In this document: piece by piece, positions 23,122 through 33,184 of the stretch
How positions within the stretch are numbered: the first letter of the stretch is position 1
Layout of the letters: each line of letters opens with the position of its first letter
Source of the DNA: Gallionella straubiae
GTDB lineage: Bacteria > Pseudomonadota > Gammaproteobacteria > Burkholderiales > Gallionellaceae
Assembly: GCF_051257895.1 (NCBI RefSeq)
Contig: NZ_CP194331.1
Coordinates: forward strand, 558,001-622,000
Length of the DNA: 64,000 nt
Direction: 5' to 3'
Program-made: the position numbers and the translations under genes
The notes under the pieces: generated by a model
Database searches by the model: none
Seen by the model: only the letters and a program-made list of their open reading frames with translations
What the model was told of the DNA's origin: nothing

Positions 23122-25023
23122 ATGACCGAAAACGCCACCCTCAACCGTGAAACCATGGGCTTCCAGGCCGAGGTGAAGCAGCTGCTGCAATTGATGATCC
23201 ATTCGCTGTATTCCAACCGCGAGATTTTTCTGCGCGAACTGGTTTCCAACGCTTCCGACGCCTGCGACAAGCTGCGCTTCGAGGGGCTGCACAACGCGGC
23301 CTTGTTCGAAAATGAATCGGATATGAGTATCCGCATCGCCTACGACAAGGCTGCGCGCACGCTGACCATTGCCGACAGCGGCATCGGCATGAACCGCGAC
23401 GAGGTGATCAGCAACCTCGGCACCATCGCCAAGTCGGGCACACGCGAATTCTTCTCGCGGCTGTCCGGCGACCAGCAGAAGGACGCGCACCTGATCGGCC
23501 AGTTCGGCGTGGGTTTCTATTCCGCGTTCATCGTTGCGGACAAGGTGACGGTGCTCACGCGCCGCGCTGGTGAGAACGCCGACCAGGGTGTGCGCTGGGA
23601 ATCCGACGGCGGCGGCGAGTTCTCCATCGAGATGGTGGAGAGGGCCACGCGCGGCACCGAGATCACGCTGCACCTGCGCGAGGGCCAGGACGACCTTCTG
23701 GAAGGCTACAAGCTGCGCGACATCGTGCGCAAGTACTCCAACCACATCGTTCAGCCCATCCTGATGAAGAAGGCGGAGTGGAAGGACGGCAAGCAGGAAG
23801 TCACCGCCGAGGACGAAACGGTCAACCAGGCATCGGCCCTGTGGGCGCGCAGCAAGAACGAGATCAGCGACGAGCAGTACAAGGAATTCTACAAGCATGT
23901 CGGGCACGACTACGACGACCCGCTGGCCTGGAGCCACGCCCGCGTCGAGGGCCGCCAGGAATACACGCAACTGCTGTACATCCCGGCGCATGCGCCGTTC
24001 GATATGTGGGACCGCCAGTCCCGCCACGGCATCAAGCTTTACGTGCGGCGCGTGTTCATCATGGATGACGCCGAGCAGTTGATGCCGCTGTACCTGCGCT
24101 TCGTGCGCGGCGTGGTCGATTCGGCGGACCTGCCGCTCAACGTGTCGCGCGAGATCCTGCAGGAATCGAAGGATATCGAGGCGATCCGCAAGGGCTGCAC
24201 CGGCAAGGTGCTCGGGCTGCTGGCGGATATGGCCGAGAACGACAAGGAGAAATACGCGACCTTCTGGGGCGAATTCGGCAAGGCGCTCAAGGAGGGCATC
24301 GGCGAGGATCACGCGAACAAGGACAAGATTGCCGGCTTGCTGCGCTTCGCCTCGACGTATGCCGACACGCCGGACGAGACCGTGTCGCTGAAGGATTACA
24401 TAGCCCGCATGAAGGAAGGGCAGGAGAAGATCTACTATGTCACCGCCGAGACCTTCAACGCGGCGAAGAACAGCCCGCATCTGGAGGTGTTCCGCAAGAA
24501 GGGCATCGAGGTGCTGCTGATGTCCGACCGTGTGGACGAGTGGGCGATGAGCTATCTCACCGAGTTCGAGGGTAAGCCGCTCGCCTCGGTAGCCAAGGGC
24601 GGGCTCGATCTCGGTAAGCTCGAGGACGAGGCCGAGAAGCTGGCGCAGGAAAAGGAGGCCGACGAATTCAAGCCGCTGGCCGAAAAGATCAAAAACAGCC
24701 TGGCCGACCGGGTCAAGGAAGTGCGCGTCACGCACCGCCTGACCGATTCGCCCGCCTGCCTCGTGGCCGAGGAACACGACCTGAGCGGCAACCTCGCGCG
24801 CATGCTCAAGGCGGCTGGGCAGACGATGCCGACCTCGCAGCCGATCCTCGAGATCAACCCGCAGCACCCGGTGGTGCTGCGCCTCAAATCCGAGGAAAAG
24901 CGCTTCGACGACTGGGCAGCGGTGCTGTTCGACCAGGCCCTGCTGGCCGAGGGCGGCCAGCTCGATGACCCGGCAACCTTCGTCAAGCGCGTCAACCAGT
25001 TGATGTTGGAACTGAACGGCTGA
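23122..25023 (+). CDS. htpG: HtpG, bacterial Hsp90 chaperone
   Basis: HtpG is an ATP-dependent chaperone. The 633-residue product has the GHKL ATPase N-terminus with FLRELVSNASDACDKLR, DSGIGMNRDE and GQFGVGFYSAF. The middle domain has LPLNVSREILQE, and the usual C-terminal dimerisation region follows. Length is normal. The start at 23122 follows CGGAGCAAAC, an acceptable ribosome site. It appears monocistronic, with repeat elements following it. Confidence 0.97.
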   Translation: MTENATLNRETMGFQAEVKQLLQLMIHSLYSNREIFLRELVSNASDACDKLRFEGLHNAALFENESDMSIRIAYDKAARTLTIADSGIGMNRDEVISNLGTIAKSGTREFFSRLSGDQQKDAHLIGQFGVGFYSAFIVADKVTVLTRRAGENADQGVRWESDGGGEFSIEMVERATRGTEITLHLREGQDDLLEGYKLRDIVRKYSNHIVQPILMKKAEWKDGKQEVTAEDETVNQASALWARSKNEISDEQYKEFYKHVGHDYDDPLAWSHARVEGRQEYTQLLYIPAHAPFDMWDRQSRHGIKLYVRRVFIMDDAEQLMPLYLRFVRGVVDSADLPLNVSREILQESKDIEAIRKGCTGKVLGLLADMAENDKEKYATFWGEFGKALKEGIGEDHANKDKIAGLLRFASTYADTPDETVSLKDYIARMKEGQEKIYYVTAETFNAAKNSPHLEVFRKKGIEVLLMSDRVDEWAMSYLTEFEGKPLASVAKGGLDLGKLEDEAEKLAQEKEADEFKPLAEKIKNSLADRVKEVRVTHRLTDSPACLVAEEHDLSGNLARMLKAAGQTMPTSQPILEINPQHPVVLRLKSEEKRFDDWAAVLFDQALLAEGGQLDDPATFVKRVNQLMLELNG

Positions 25024-25036
25024 TTTCCGAACCATT

Positions 25037-25187
25037 CACCACGAAGGACACGGAGTACACGAAGAAAAGCAATCGTAGGTCGGATTAGCCCGGATGCGGG
25101 CGTAACCCGACGAATCGGTCGTGGGTGCCCGATGGCCTATGGTGCGCCACGGCCGCTTCGTGGCCTTCGTGATCTTCGTGGTTGATC
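25037..25187. repeat. Dispersed CCACGAAG inverted-repeat element, copy 2
   Basis: The htpG-typA gap carries a left arm (CACCACGAAGGACACGG, then ACACGAAGAAAAGC) and a right arm (CTTCGTGGCCTTCGTGATC, then TTCGTGGTTGAT) that are mutually complementary. It encloses a copy of the GTAGGTCGG repeat at 25069-25111. Related copies lie at 2925-3049 and 39815-39902. Confidence 0.65.
25069..25111 (+). repeat. 43-bp GTAGGTCGGATTAGCCCG repeat, copy upstream of typA
   Basis: This 43-base element matches 27087-27129 at 41 of 43 positions and in the same orientation, so typA is bracketed by direct repeats. Internal TAGCCCG/CGGGCGTA arms can pair. This looks like a dispersed intergenic repeat. Confidence 0.7.
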
Positions 25188-25227
25188 GCTTTTTCAGGTT
25201 CATGCGGGGTAGCTCCGCCCCTTGTGT

Positions 25228-25233
25228 TAGAAT
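25228..25233 (+). promoter_or_regulatory. -10 box of typA
   Basis: TAGAAT in GTGTTAGAATGCGCGCC, 33 bp before the typA start, fits the -10/discriminator pattern seen before other genes here. No good -35 is seen. Confidence 0.4.
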
Positions 25234-25266
25234 GCGCGCCCTTTGAATTCAGCACAGGTAGTTTCC

Positions 25267-27086
<1,820 letters not shown>

Positions 27087-27087
<1 letters not shown>

Positions 27088-27129
27088 CAATCGTAGGTCG
27101 GGTTAGCCCGCATGCGGGCGTAACCCGAC
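27087..27129 (+). repeat. 43-bp GTAGGTCGGGTTAGCCCG repeat, copy downstream of typA
   Basis: This copy begins at the last base of the typA stop codon and is 41/43 identical to 25069-25111. A weak inverted partial copy (GGAACCCGACTTACGCC) follows at 27181-27197. Confidence 0.7.
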
Positions 27130-27220
27130 TGGTTATTGAATGGTGTCGGGTTGCTTTGCTGCGCTCTTGTCCCAGAAGGGGGAACCCGACTTACGCCTGC
27201 TAATCGACATAGCCCCATTT

Positions 27221-27282
27221 CGTCATTCCGGCGGAAGCCGGAATCCAGTATTTCGATACCGGCCTTCGCCGGTGTGACGACT
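27221..27282. repeat. CGTCATTCCGGCGGAAGCCGG-type dispersed inverted repeat
   Basis: The block starts CGTCATTCCGGCGGAAGCC, contains a second GGCCTTCGCCGG, and ends GTGTGACGAC, giving an imperfect palindrome. This is the widespread proteobacterial intergenic repeat that reads as SRRRPVSKYWIPASAGMT when translated. It directly abuts the 3' end of the HicB-like gene. Confidence 0.7.
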
Positions 27283-27285
27283 TGT

Positions 27286-27447
27286 TCAGTGCCTGTTTAA
27301 TTCGATTGTCTCGGCCAACGTTTCCCGGAGAGACTCCAACAACTTCTCGCGCGAAGCTTCCTGGCAATTCACGCCGGACACTTCTTCGATCCAGCCTATC
27401 CACCAGCCGGCATCCTGTTTAATTACGGCAGTGTAGTTTGAGTTCAT
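27286..27447 (-). CDS. HicB-like antitoxin, shortened, no HicA partner
   Basis: The 53-residue product begins MNSNYTAVIKQDAGWWIGWI, then EEVSGVNCQEASREKLLESL and RETLAETIELNRH. It matches the N-terminal domain of short HicB/UPF0150 antitoxins (TAVIKQDGxWWIGWIEEVPGVNCQ). A strong AAGGAGATATAGCC ribosome site precedes it. Such proteins usually run 15 or so residues further; here the frame ends just before a dispersed repeat, so the 3' end was probably lost. No HicA-type toxin ORF is adjacent. A functional orphan or a decaying remnant are both possible. Confidence 0.65.
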   Translation of the reverse strand: MNSNYTAVIKQDAGWWIGWIEEVSGVNCQEASREKLLESLRETLAETIELNRH

Positions 27448-27918
27448 GGCTATATCTCCTTACGGGCATCGTAGCAAAAAGTGTGGGAGTTCTAACGAGG
27501 CTATGAAAATCGTGGTTGAGCTAACCTGACCGCACCTATTATAAAGTTGGAGAGCGTTGTTATTTCTTCACCCTCAGTTGATCGATGGATTGTTGAAGAA
27601 ACTCAATTTTCTTTAGCGCCTCAGAGACGCTGCGTTCTTCAAGCTCCTTTTCGACAAATTGAAAGTACTCATCGACGTCACTCCAGCGAGGTCCTTGTTT
27701 GTTGATTCGGGGTTCGAGTGCTACAAGAAGTGCGCCTTCAATCTCATTGAGTAGTGACGCACCCGCTGCCTTAAACACCTTCTCCGGGTGGTCAAACTCG
27801 GACAAATTGCCGTTCCCGGGATTGACGCGACGAAATCCAAACCACGAGAAATATTCCCATCGGTTCCATAGGTGGTCACGTTGATGCTGGCGTAATCGAG
27901 CGAATAGCCGCTGGTGCC

Positions 27919-29147
27919 TGCGGATTCAACCCGTCGATGCAACAAGTTGGTTAAATCGTTCAGCCGGTGTTTCGTAGTTTAGCGTCTTCCTTGGACGTTC
28001 ATTTAGCTTCCTCGCCACGCCATTTAGCTGTGCTTGCGTGTATCCGGAGATGTCCATCCCTTTTGGGAAGTACTGTCTCAACAATCCATTGGTATTTTCA
28101 TTCGTCCCGCGCTGCCAAGGATTCTGAGGGTCACAGAAATAGACCTTGATGTCGGTCGCCAAGGTAAAGCGCTTGTGGTCCGCCATCTCCTTACCTCGAT
28201 CCCACGTCAGCGATTTGTAAAGTTCCTGCGGCAGCTTGTGAGCATGTTTGATCAATGCATTTATGACGGTCTCGGTATCTTTTCCTGCCACCTTCACCAA
28301 CATCACATAGCGTGTCTGGCGCTCAACAAGTGTCGCAATCTGGCTACTTAAAGTCCCACACAGCAGGTCGCCCTCCCAGTGGCCTGGCACTGCCCGGTCT
28401 TCTGCCGTGGCCGGACGCTCGCTAATCGATACCGCATCGGTGATTCGGCCATGATTATCCGTCTTCTGCGTATGATGCCGCGAACGGCGCATGACTCGCG
28501 TGCGCCGCAGGTGGGCCAGAAGTTCCTTCTTCAATGCGCCTCTGGCCTGGATGTAGAGGCTGCGATAGATGGTCTCGTGTGACACCTGATAGTCCTCGTC
28601 ATCTGGATAGGTGCATTTTAGCCATCCGGCAATCTGCTCCGGTGACCATGCCATTTTCAGTTTGCCTGCCACGATATGTGCCATCGCGCGGTTCTTCACC
28701 AGTTTACAAGGTTGGGGGCGATGCGCACGCTCCCAGGCAGCCTGGTCGGCCTGGCTTGCGCGATAGCTCTTTCGATCACCGTTACGTTCGATCTCTCGAC
28801 TAATTGTCGAAGCGGCACGGCCAAGCTTCTTGGCGATAGAGCGGATTGAATCCCCTGCAACGACTGATCGAGAGATTTCTTCACGTTCAGACAAGGTTAG
28901 TGCCAGTCTCGAACGACGTCGAGGAATCGGCCGAATGCCGCCGGCCTCAGACAAAATTCGCTCGATTGATGAATGGTATCGATCAAACAGCTGCGCGATC
29001 TGCTGAAGGGAATCGCCTTTCTGCCAGCGATCCCACATCAGCGCCTTCTGGGATTCAGTGTAATGAATGCGAGGTCTTTGTTTCATCTGCAACACTCCTT
29101 TCGCTTTCGCAAAGTTTAGTGTGTTGCATCGACGGGTTGAATCCGCA
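27919..29147 (-). mobile_element. Complete IS30-family insertion sequence
   Basis: The element is about 1.23 kb and bounded by perfect 26-bp inverted repeats at 27919-27944 and 29122-29147, beginning TGCGGATTCAACC. It holds one complete transposase gene on the minus strand. The target duplication cannot be fixed exactly: only a 2-bp CC is compatible on both sides, and the right flank has a run of Cs. Perfect ends and an intact transposase argue for a recent insertion. Confidence 0.9.
27926..29086 (-). CDS. IS30-family transposase
   Basis: The 386-residue product starts MKQRPRIHYTESQKALMWDR, has an N-terminal helix-turn-helix (SIRSIAKKLGRAASTISREI, typical of IS30) and the DDE catalytic core: the first Asp in GHWEGDLL, the second in LTWDRGKEM and the Glu in NPWQRGTNENTNGLLRQYFP. 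The gene is intact. The ATG at 29086 has an AAAGGAG site. The TGA stop lies inside the left inverted repeat. Longer readings from 29266 would run out of the element into the disrupted gene and are rejected. Confidence 0.95.
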   Translation of the reverse strand: MKQRPRIHYTESQKALMWDRWQKGDSLQQIAQLFDRYHSSIERILSEAGGIRPIPRRRSRLALTLSEREEISRSVVAGDSIRSIAKKLGRAASTISREIERNGDRKSYRASQADQAAWERAHRPQPCKLVKNRAMAHIVAGKLKMAWSPEQIAGWLKCTYPDDEDYQVSHETIYRSLYIQARGALKKELLAHLRRTRVMRRSRHHTQKTDNHGRITDAVSISERPATAEDRAVPGHWEGDLLCGTLSSQIATLVERQTRYVMLVKVAGKDTETVINALIKHAHKLPQELYKSLTWDRGKEMADHKRFTLATDIKVYFCDPQNPWQRGTNENTNGLLRQYFPKGMDISGYTQAQLNGVARKLNERPRKTLNYETPAERFNQLVASTG

Positions 29148-29486
29148 CCCCCACCCCTTGCCGGTCTGTCCAACATAAACGGGCACATAGTTCTTGTCGA
29201 AGAGAATGTAGATACCAATTTGGGTACGAAAATCGGAGCCGACATCCGTTGGGGTGCGATAGCCACGCAGGTGCCCCTTTACTCCACCATGCCCCCAAAA
29301 CACGTAACGACGTTCCCACAGATGACCAAAGTTGCGGATGAGCATGATGTTTCCTCTAAAAAGCTATTCAGATTACTAACTTGTTGATGGGTGCAGATTA
29401 TCCGACGCCTGCATCCGTTACAAGGCCAATCATGGGGGCTGCGCAATCTGGGATAATGAATTCCAACCTTTCTTCGAACGGCTTGC

Positions 29487-30443
29487 ATGAATCCTCCCTC
29501 CCATATCGTCTTCCTCGACCGCGGCACGCTGCCGGTCGCGATGCGCCCGCCCGCGCTACCGCTGCAATGGTGTGAGCATGAGGTTACGGCGCGCGAGCAG
29601 GTCGTGGAGCGCCTGAAAAATGCAGAGGTGGCGATCTCCAACAAGGTGCCGCTGATGGCGGCGGAGCTTGCGCAACTGCCGCGATTGAAACTCATCGCGG
29701 TGGCGGCCACAGGCACCAACAACGTCGATCTGGATTACTGTCGCGCGCACGGCATCGCAGTGTGCAACGTCAGCGGCTATTCCACGCATTCGGTTGCGGA
29801 GCATGTGTTCGCGCTGTTGCTCGCGTTGCGACGGCAAATCCACAGCTATCATGCGGACATCGTTGCCGGAGCCTGGCAGCGCTCGGAACATTTCGCGCTG
29901 CTGAGCCATCCGTTGCACGACCTCAACGGCAGCACGCTCGGCATCTTCGGCTATGGCCACATCGGCCAGGCCGTGGCGCGCATCGCGGAGGCCTTCGGCA
30001 TGAGGGTGCTGGTCGCGGAACGCAAGGATGCGACAGCCATCCGCGCAGGGCGCGTGCCGTTCAACCAGATGCTGGAAGAATCCGATGCGGTCTCGCTGCA
30101 TTGCCCGCTCACGCCGGAGACGCGCAATCTGATTGCGGAACCGGAGCTGCGCCGGATGAAGCCGACCGCGATCCTGCTCAACCTCGCGCGCGGCGGGGTG
30201 GTGGACGAGGCCGCACTGGCACAGGCCTTGCGCGAGAAGCGCATCGGCGGGGCAGGGGTGGACGTGCTCACCAATGAGCCGCCGCGCGCGGGTAATCCGC
30301 TGCTGGAAGCGGCCGGCGCGAACTGTATCCTCACGCCACATGTCGCCTGGGCCAGCCAGCAGTCCTTGGCGCGGCTGGCCGGAGAAATCATCCTGAATAT
30401 TGAAGCCTTCTACAGAAGCGAGTCGCGCAACCGCATTGTCTGA
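29487..30443 (+). CDS. D-2-hydroxyacid dehydrogenase (glycerate/hydroxypyruvate dehydrogenase type)
   Basis: The 318-residue NAD(P)-dependent enzyme reduces a 2-keto acid, probably hydroxypyruvate or glyoxylate. It has the Rossmann motif GIFGYGHIGQAVA near residue 152, the catalytic Arg region LLNLARGGVVDE, the Glu in VLTNEPP and the His in LTPHVAWAS, all as in HprA-like proteins. The N-terminus SHIVFLDRGTLP is typical of glycerate dehydrogenases. The exact substrate cannot be told. It stands alone between the disrupted nuclease gene (divergent) and rmuC. Confidence 0.88.
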   Translation: MNPPSHIVFLDRGTLPVAMRPPALPLQWCEHEVTAREQVVERLKNAEVAISNKVPLMAAELAQLPRLKLIAVAATGTNNVDLDYCRAHGIAVCNVSGYSTHSVAEHVFALLLALRRQIHSYHADIVAGAWQRSEHFALLSHPLHDLNGSTLGIFGYGHIGQAVARIAEAFGMRVLVAERKDATAIRAGRVPFNQMLEESDAVSLHCPLTPETRNLIAEPELRRMKPTAILLNLARGGVVDEAALAQALREKRIGGAGVDVLTNEPPRAGNPLLEAAGANCILTPHVAWASQQSLARLAGEIILNIEAFYRSESRNRIV

Positions 30444-30464
30444 ATAAGCTCATTCGCCTTGGTT

Positions 30465-30470
30465 TATACT
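30465..30470 (+). promoter_or_regulatory. -10 box upstream of rmuC
   Basis: TATACT in TTGGTTTATACTGGCACG would place transcription start near 30477, only a few bases before the ATG at 30482. This favours the downstream GTG at 30500 as the rmuC start. Confidence 0.35.
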
Positions 30471-30481
30471 GGCACGAAATC

Positions 30482-31882
30482 ATGAGGGGATCGCTGCCGG
30501 TGGAATCGCTAATCTATTTCTTTGCCGCTCTTTTCGTTGGTCTGCTCGTCGGCGCGGCTGCCGCGTGGCTGGTTCTACGCGCCCGCATTTCCTCGGCCGG
30601 AGCACAGGCGAGGGCGGAGAGCCAAATCGAGATCGTCCGCGCCAACGAGCGGCTGACAGCATCGCAAGAAGATAACAAACGCCTCGAAGGGGAGAAAGAG
30701 AGCCTCGCCGCGTTGCGCGATCAGCTTGTCGCGGAGCGGCAGCGCCTGAGCAACCAGGTTGCCGAGTTGACCGCCGAGCTGGAAGCGGAACGTTCGCAAG
30801 GCGCGGAGAAGATCACGCTTCTGAAGAACGCCGAGGAGCAATTGTCCAACCGCTTCAAGGCGCTGGCGAGCGAAATCCTGGAAGACAAGACCAAACGCTT
30901 TACCGAGCAGAACCAGACCAACCTCAACCAGTTGCTGGAGCCGCTCAAGGTCCGGATCGCCGAGTTTCAGGGCAAGGTGCAGGAGGTCTATGTGCAAGAG
31001 GGCAAGGATCGCTCGGCCCTCGCCGAACAGGTGAAGCAACTGATGGCACTCAACAACCAGCTGTCGAAGGACGCTCACAACCTCACCAGCGCGCTCAAGG
31101 GCCAGGCCAAGGCGCAGGGCAACTGGGGCGAGTTGATCCTGGAGCGGGTGCTGGAGGCCTCCGGCCTGCGCAAGGGCCACGAGTACGACGTGCAGGAGAG
31201 CCACACCCGCGCGGACGGTTCGCGCGCGCAGCCGGACGTGGTCGTGCACCTGCCGGAGGAGCGGCACCTGATCGTCGATGCCAAGGTCTCGCTGACCGCT
31301 TACGAGGAGTACGCCAGCGCGGAAACCGACCACCAGCGCGAGGCCGCCGTGAGGCGGCATCTGGATTCGGTGCGCGCCCATGTCAGGGAACTGTCCGAGA
31401 AGAACTACCAGCAGCTCTACGGCCTGCAATCGCTCGATTTCGTGCTGATGTTCATCCCGGTGGAGCCGGCCTTCATGCTCGCCATTTCGCAGGACAGCGA
31501 TCTGTGGCAGGACGCGTGGAAGAGGAACGTCCTGCTGGTCAGCCCGAGCACGCTGCTGTTCGTGGTGCGCACCGTCGCGCACCTGTGGCGGCAGGAACAG
31601 CAGAGCCGCAACGCGCAGGAGATCGCCAACCGCGGCGCGGAGCTCTACGACAAGCTGGCCGGTTTCGTCGAAGATCTGGATGCCCTCGGCAACCGGCTGC
31701 AACAGGCGCAGAAAGCCTATGACAATGCGTACAGCAAATTCACCGGCGGCCGGGGTAACGTGATCCGCCAGGCGGAGATGCTGAAGGAGCTCGGCGTGAA
31801 GCCAAGCAAACAGCTTCCACAGAGCCTGGTCGATGCGGCGGCGGAAGAGGCGCCCATCCTGCCCGCGCATGGCATTTCATAA
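30482..31882 (+). CDS. rmuC: RmuC, DNA recombination-limiting protein
   Basis: RmuC family proteins limit inversion events and have a PD-(D/E)xK-like nuclease fold. The 466-residue protein has an N-terminal membrane helix (IYFFAALFVGLLVGAAAAW), a long coiled coil to about residue 190, and the core with KGQAKAQGNWGELILERVLE, LIVDAKVSL, FIPVEPAF and SPSTLLFVVRTVA. The ATG at 30482 has no ribosome site; a GTG at 30500 with GAGGGGA upstream may be the true start (460 residues). No partner genes are evident. Confidence 0.93.
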   Translation: MRGSLPVESLIYFFAALFVGLLVGAAAAWLVLRARISSAGAQARAESQIEIVRANERLTASQEDNKRLEGEKESLAALRDQLVAERQRLSNQVAELTAELEAERSQGAEKITLLKNAEEQLSNRFKALASEILEDKTKRFTEQNQTNLNQLLEPLKVRIAEFQGKVQEVYVQEGKDRSALAEQVKQLMALNNQLSKDAHNLTSALKGQAKAQGNWGELILERVLEASGLRKGHEYDVQESHTRADGSRAQPDVVVHLPEERHLIVDAKVSLTAYEEYASAETDHQREAAVRRHLDSVRAHVRELSEKNYQQLYGLQSLDFVLMFIPVEPAFMLAISQDSDLWQDAWKRNVLLVSPSTLLFVVRTVAHLWRQEQQSRNAQEIANRGAELYDKLAGFVEDLDALGNRLQQAQKAYDNAYSKFTGGRGNVIRQAEMLKELGVKPSKQLPQSLVDAAAEEAPILPAHGIS

Positions 31883-32035
31883 CCTGCGGGTCGGATTTTT
31901 CTGATGTAGTTTTTTCGCAACAATTGCCCCATGACGGGCATCTTTAGGTAGTATGCAGCCCAGCAAGTTGCCGTCAGGCCTAAATGGATGCGCAGCATGC
32001 CTTTCCGTTTGCTTACCTTACCAAGGAGAAGAAAA

Positions 32036-33079
32036 ATGAAAAAAAGCACCATGGTTATTGTTTTGGCAGTTGCATCGCAAGGCATTACGGCGGCTCAAGC
32101 CAGCGAATTCGACGGCGGTTGGGTCGGCGCAAAAATCGGAGTAAACCGCACGGACATGACTGCTGTTTCGAGGCAGTCACCTGTCGCCACTGGACTTGAA
32201 GGCGGCTACAACTGGAACATGAGCGGCTTCACGCTGGGCGTGGACGGTTTCTTCGATTTCAACGAAAAGAAGACGCATACGGGCGCCGCGCCCGCGCCGG
32301 CCACGGTGAATTACGGCAGCCATGTCTACGGCCTCGACCTGAAGCTCGGCCTGCCGAGCGGCAAATGGCTGCCCTATGCGAAACTGGGTTACGCACATGT
32401 CAGCGGGCGCGGCGATGCTTACGCCTCTGCTGTCGGCGATAACGATGCGCACCTCGGTATCGGCGTCGAATACAAATTCGCACCTCAATGGAGCGTCACT
32501 GGCGAATGGACGAACAACTCCGCCAAGAATGCCGCTACCCGGCTGGATAACGACAACCTGACCATCGGCATAAATTACTACTTCGAAAAGCCCTATATTG
32601 CGCCGCCGCCCCCGGCCCCGGTAATGAAGAAGGAAGAGCCCAGGGTTGAACCCAAGGCGGCGCCCGCACCAGCACCTGCGCCCAAGGAAGCCTGGAAGGT
32701 GATCATGGAAGAGAAACCGGTGCGCATCGAGGGCGCCAGCTTCGATACGGCTTCGGCGAAGCTGAAGCCGACGGCGGATGTCAAGTTGCAGGAGGTGGTC
32801 GATTTCGCCGCAAAATATCCTGAGGCCAATCTGGAAGTAACCGGCCATACCGACAATGTGGGCAAAGACGCATATAACCAGAAATTGTCGGAACAGCGCG
32901 CCGCTGCGGTGAAGGCTTATCTGGTGAAGAAGGGAGTTGCCGCCGGCCGCATCACTGCCAAGGGCTATGGAAAGACCATGCCGGTAGCGGATAACAAGAC
33001 CAAGGAAGGGCGCGCGGCAAATCGCCGCGTCGAGGTGCGCTACACCATCCGCGAAGAAAGAAAAGTGCGCGTCCAGTAA
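32036..33079 (+). CDS. OmpA-family outer membrane protein
   Basis: The 347-residue protein has a Sec signal (MKKSTMVIVLAVASQ...AAQA), an eight-strand OmpA-like beta-barrel to about residue 185 (ending INYYFEKPY), a Pro/Ala-rich linker, and a C-terminal OmpA peptidoglycan-binding domain with TGHTDNVGKDAYNQKLSEQRA and NRRVEVRY. An AAGGAGAAG site precedes the ATG at 32036. It links the outer membrane to the cell wall. A strong terminator follows. Confidence 0.93.
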   Translation: MKKSTMVIVLAVASQGITAAQASEFDGGWVGAKIGVNRTDMTAVSRQSPVATGLEGGYNWNMSGFTLGVDGFFDFNEKKTHTGAAPAPATVNYGSHVYGLDLKLGLPSGKWLPYAKLGYAHVSGRGDAYASAVGDNDAHLGIGVEYKFAPQWSVTGEWTNNSAKNAATRLDNDNLTIGINYYFEKPYIAPPPPAPVMKKEEPRVEPKAAPAPAPAPKEAWKVIMEEKPVRIEGASFDTASAKLKPTADVKLQEVVDFAAKYPEANLEVTGHTDNVGKDAYNQKLSEQRAAAVKAYLVKKGVAAGRITAKGYGKTMPVADNKTKEGRAANRRVEVRYTIREERKVRVQ

Positions 33080-33102
33080 TTTCATCTGGCGCAAATCCCG
33101 AA

Positions 33103-33129
33103 GGCGGGCTGGCAACAGCCCGCTTTTTT
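33103..33129 (+). terminator. Rho-independent terminator of the OmpA-family gene
   Basis: A GCGGGCT/AGCCCGC stem with a 6-base loop is followed by six Ts, 24 bp after the stop codon. Confidence 0.85.
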
Positions 33130-33148
33130 ATTGCCCGCACCGTGATGG

Positions 33149-33154
33149 TAAGAT
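33149..33154 (+). promoter_or_regulatory. Extended -10 promoter of nadE
   Basis: TGGTAAGAT (TG-N-TAAGAT) lies about 31 bp before the nadE ATG, just after the preceding terminator. No -35 box is convincing, as is usual for extended -10 promoters. Confidence 0.4.
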
Positions 33155-33184
33155 GCGCGTCCCTGACATTCTTCTGAAGTGACA

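Larger units (their letters stand above)
27560..29345 (-). pseudogene. GIY-YIG nuclease-like gene split by an IS30-family element
   Basis: The 5' part (29345 to 29148) encodes MLIRNFGHLWERRYVFWGHG, then a GIY-YIG start IGIYILFDKNYVPVYVGQTGKG. The insertion element follows. The 3' part (27918 to 27560) resumes with HQRLFARLRQHQRDHLWNRW, then EYFSWFGFRRVNPGNGNL and SEFDHPEKVFKAAGASLLNE, and ends IDQLRVKK. Joined, the halves give about 185 residues, a plausible single-domain GIY-YIG family protein. The ATG at 29345 has an AGAGGAAAC site. The target of the nuclease is unknown. The ATG inside the 3' part (27805) may still be translated as an 81-residue fragment, but nothing supports it. Confidence 0.8.

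Noticed and set aside
22969..25035. 688-codon minus-strand ORF opposite htpG
   Set aside because: Antisense shadow of htpG; strongly biased composition and no recognisable motif.
27721..27945. Separate 74-codon ORF left of the IS30 element
   Set aside because: It is out of frame with the nuclease-like sequence, which continues in the neighbouring frame, and it begins inside the inverted repeat.
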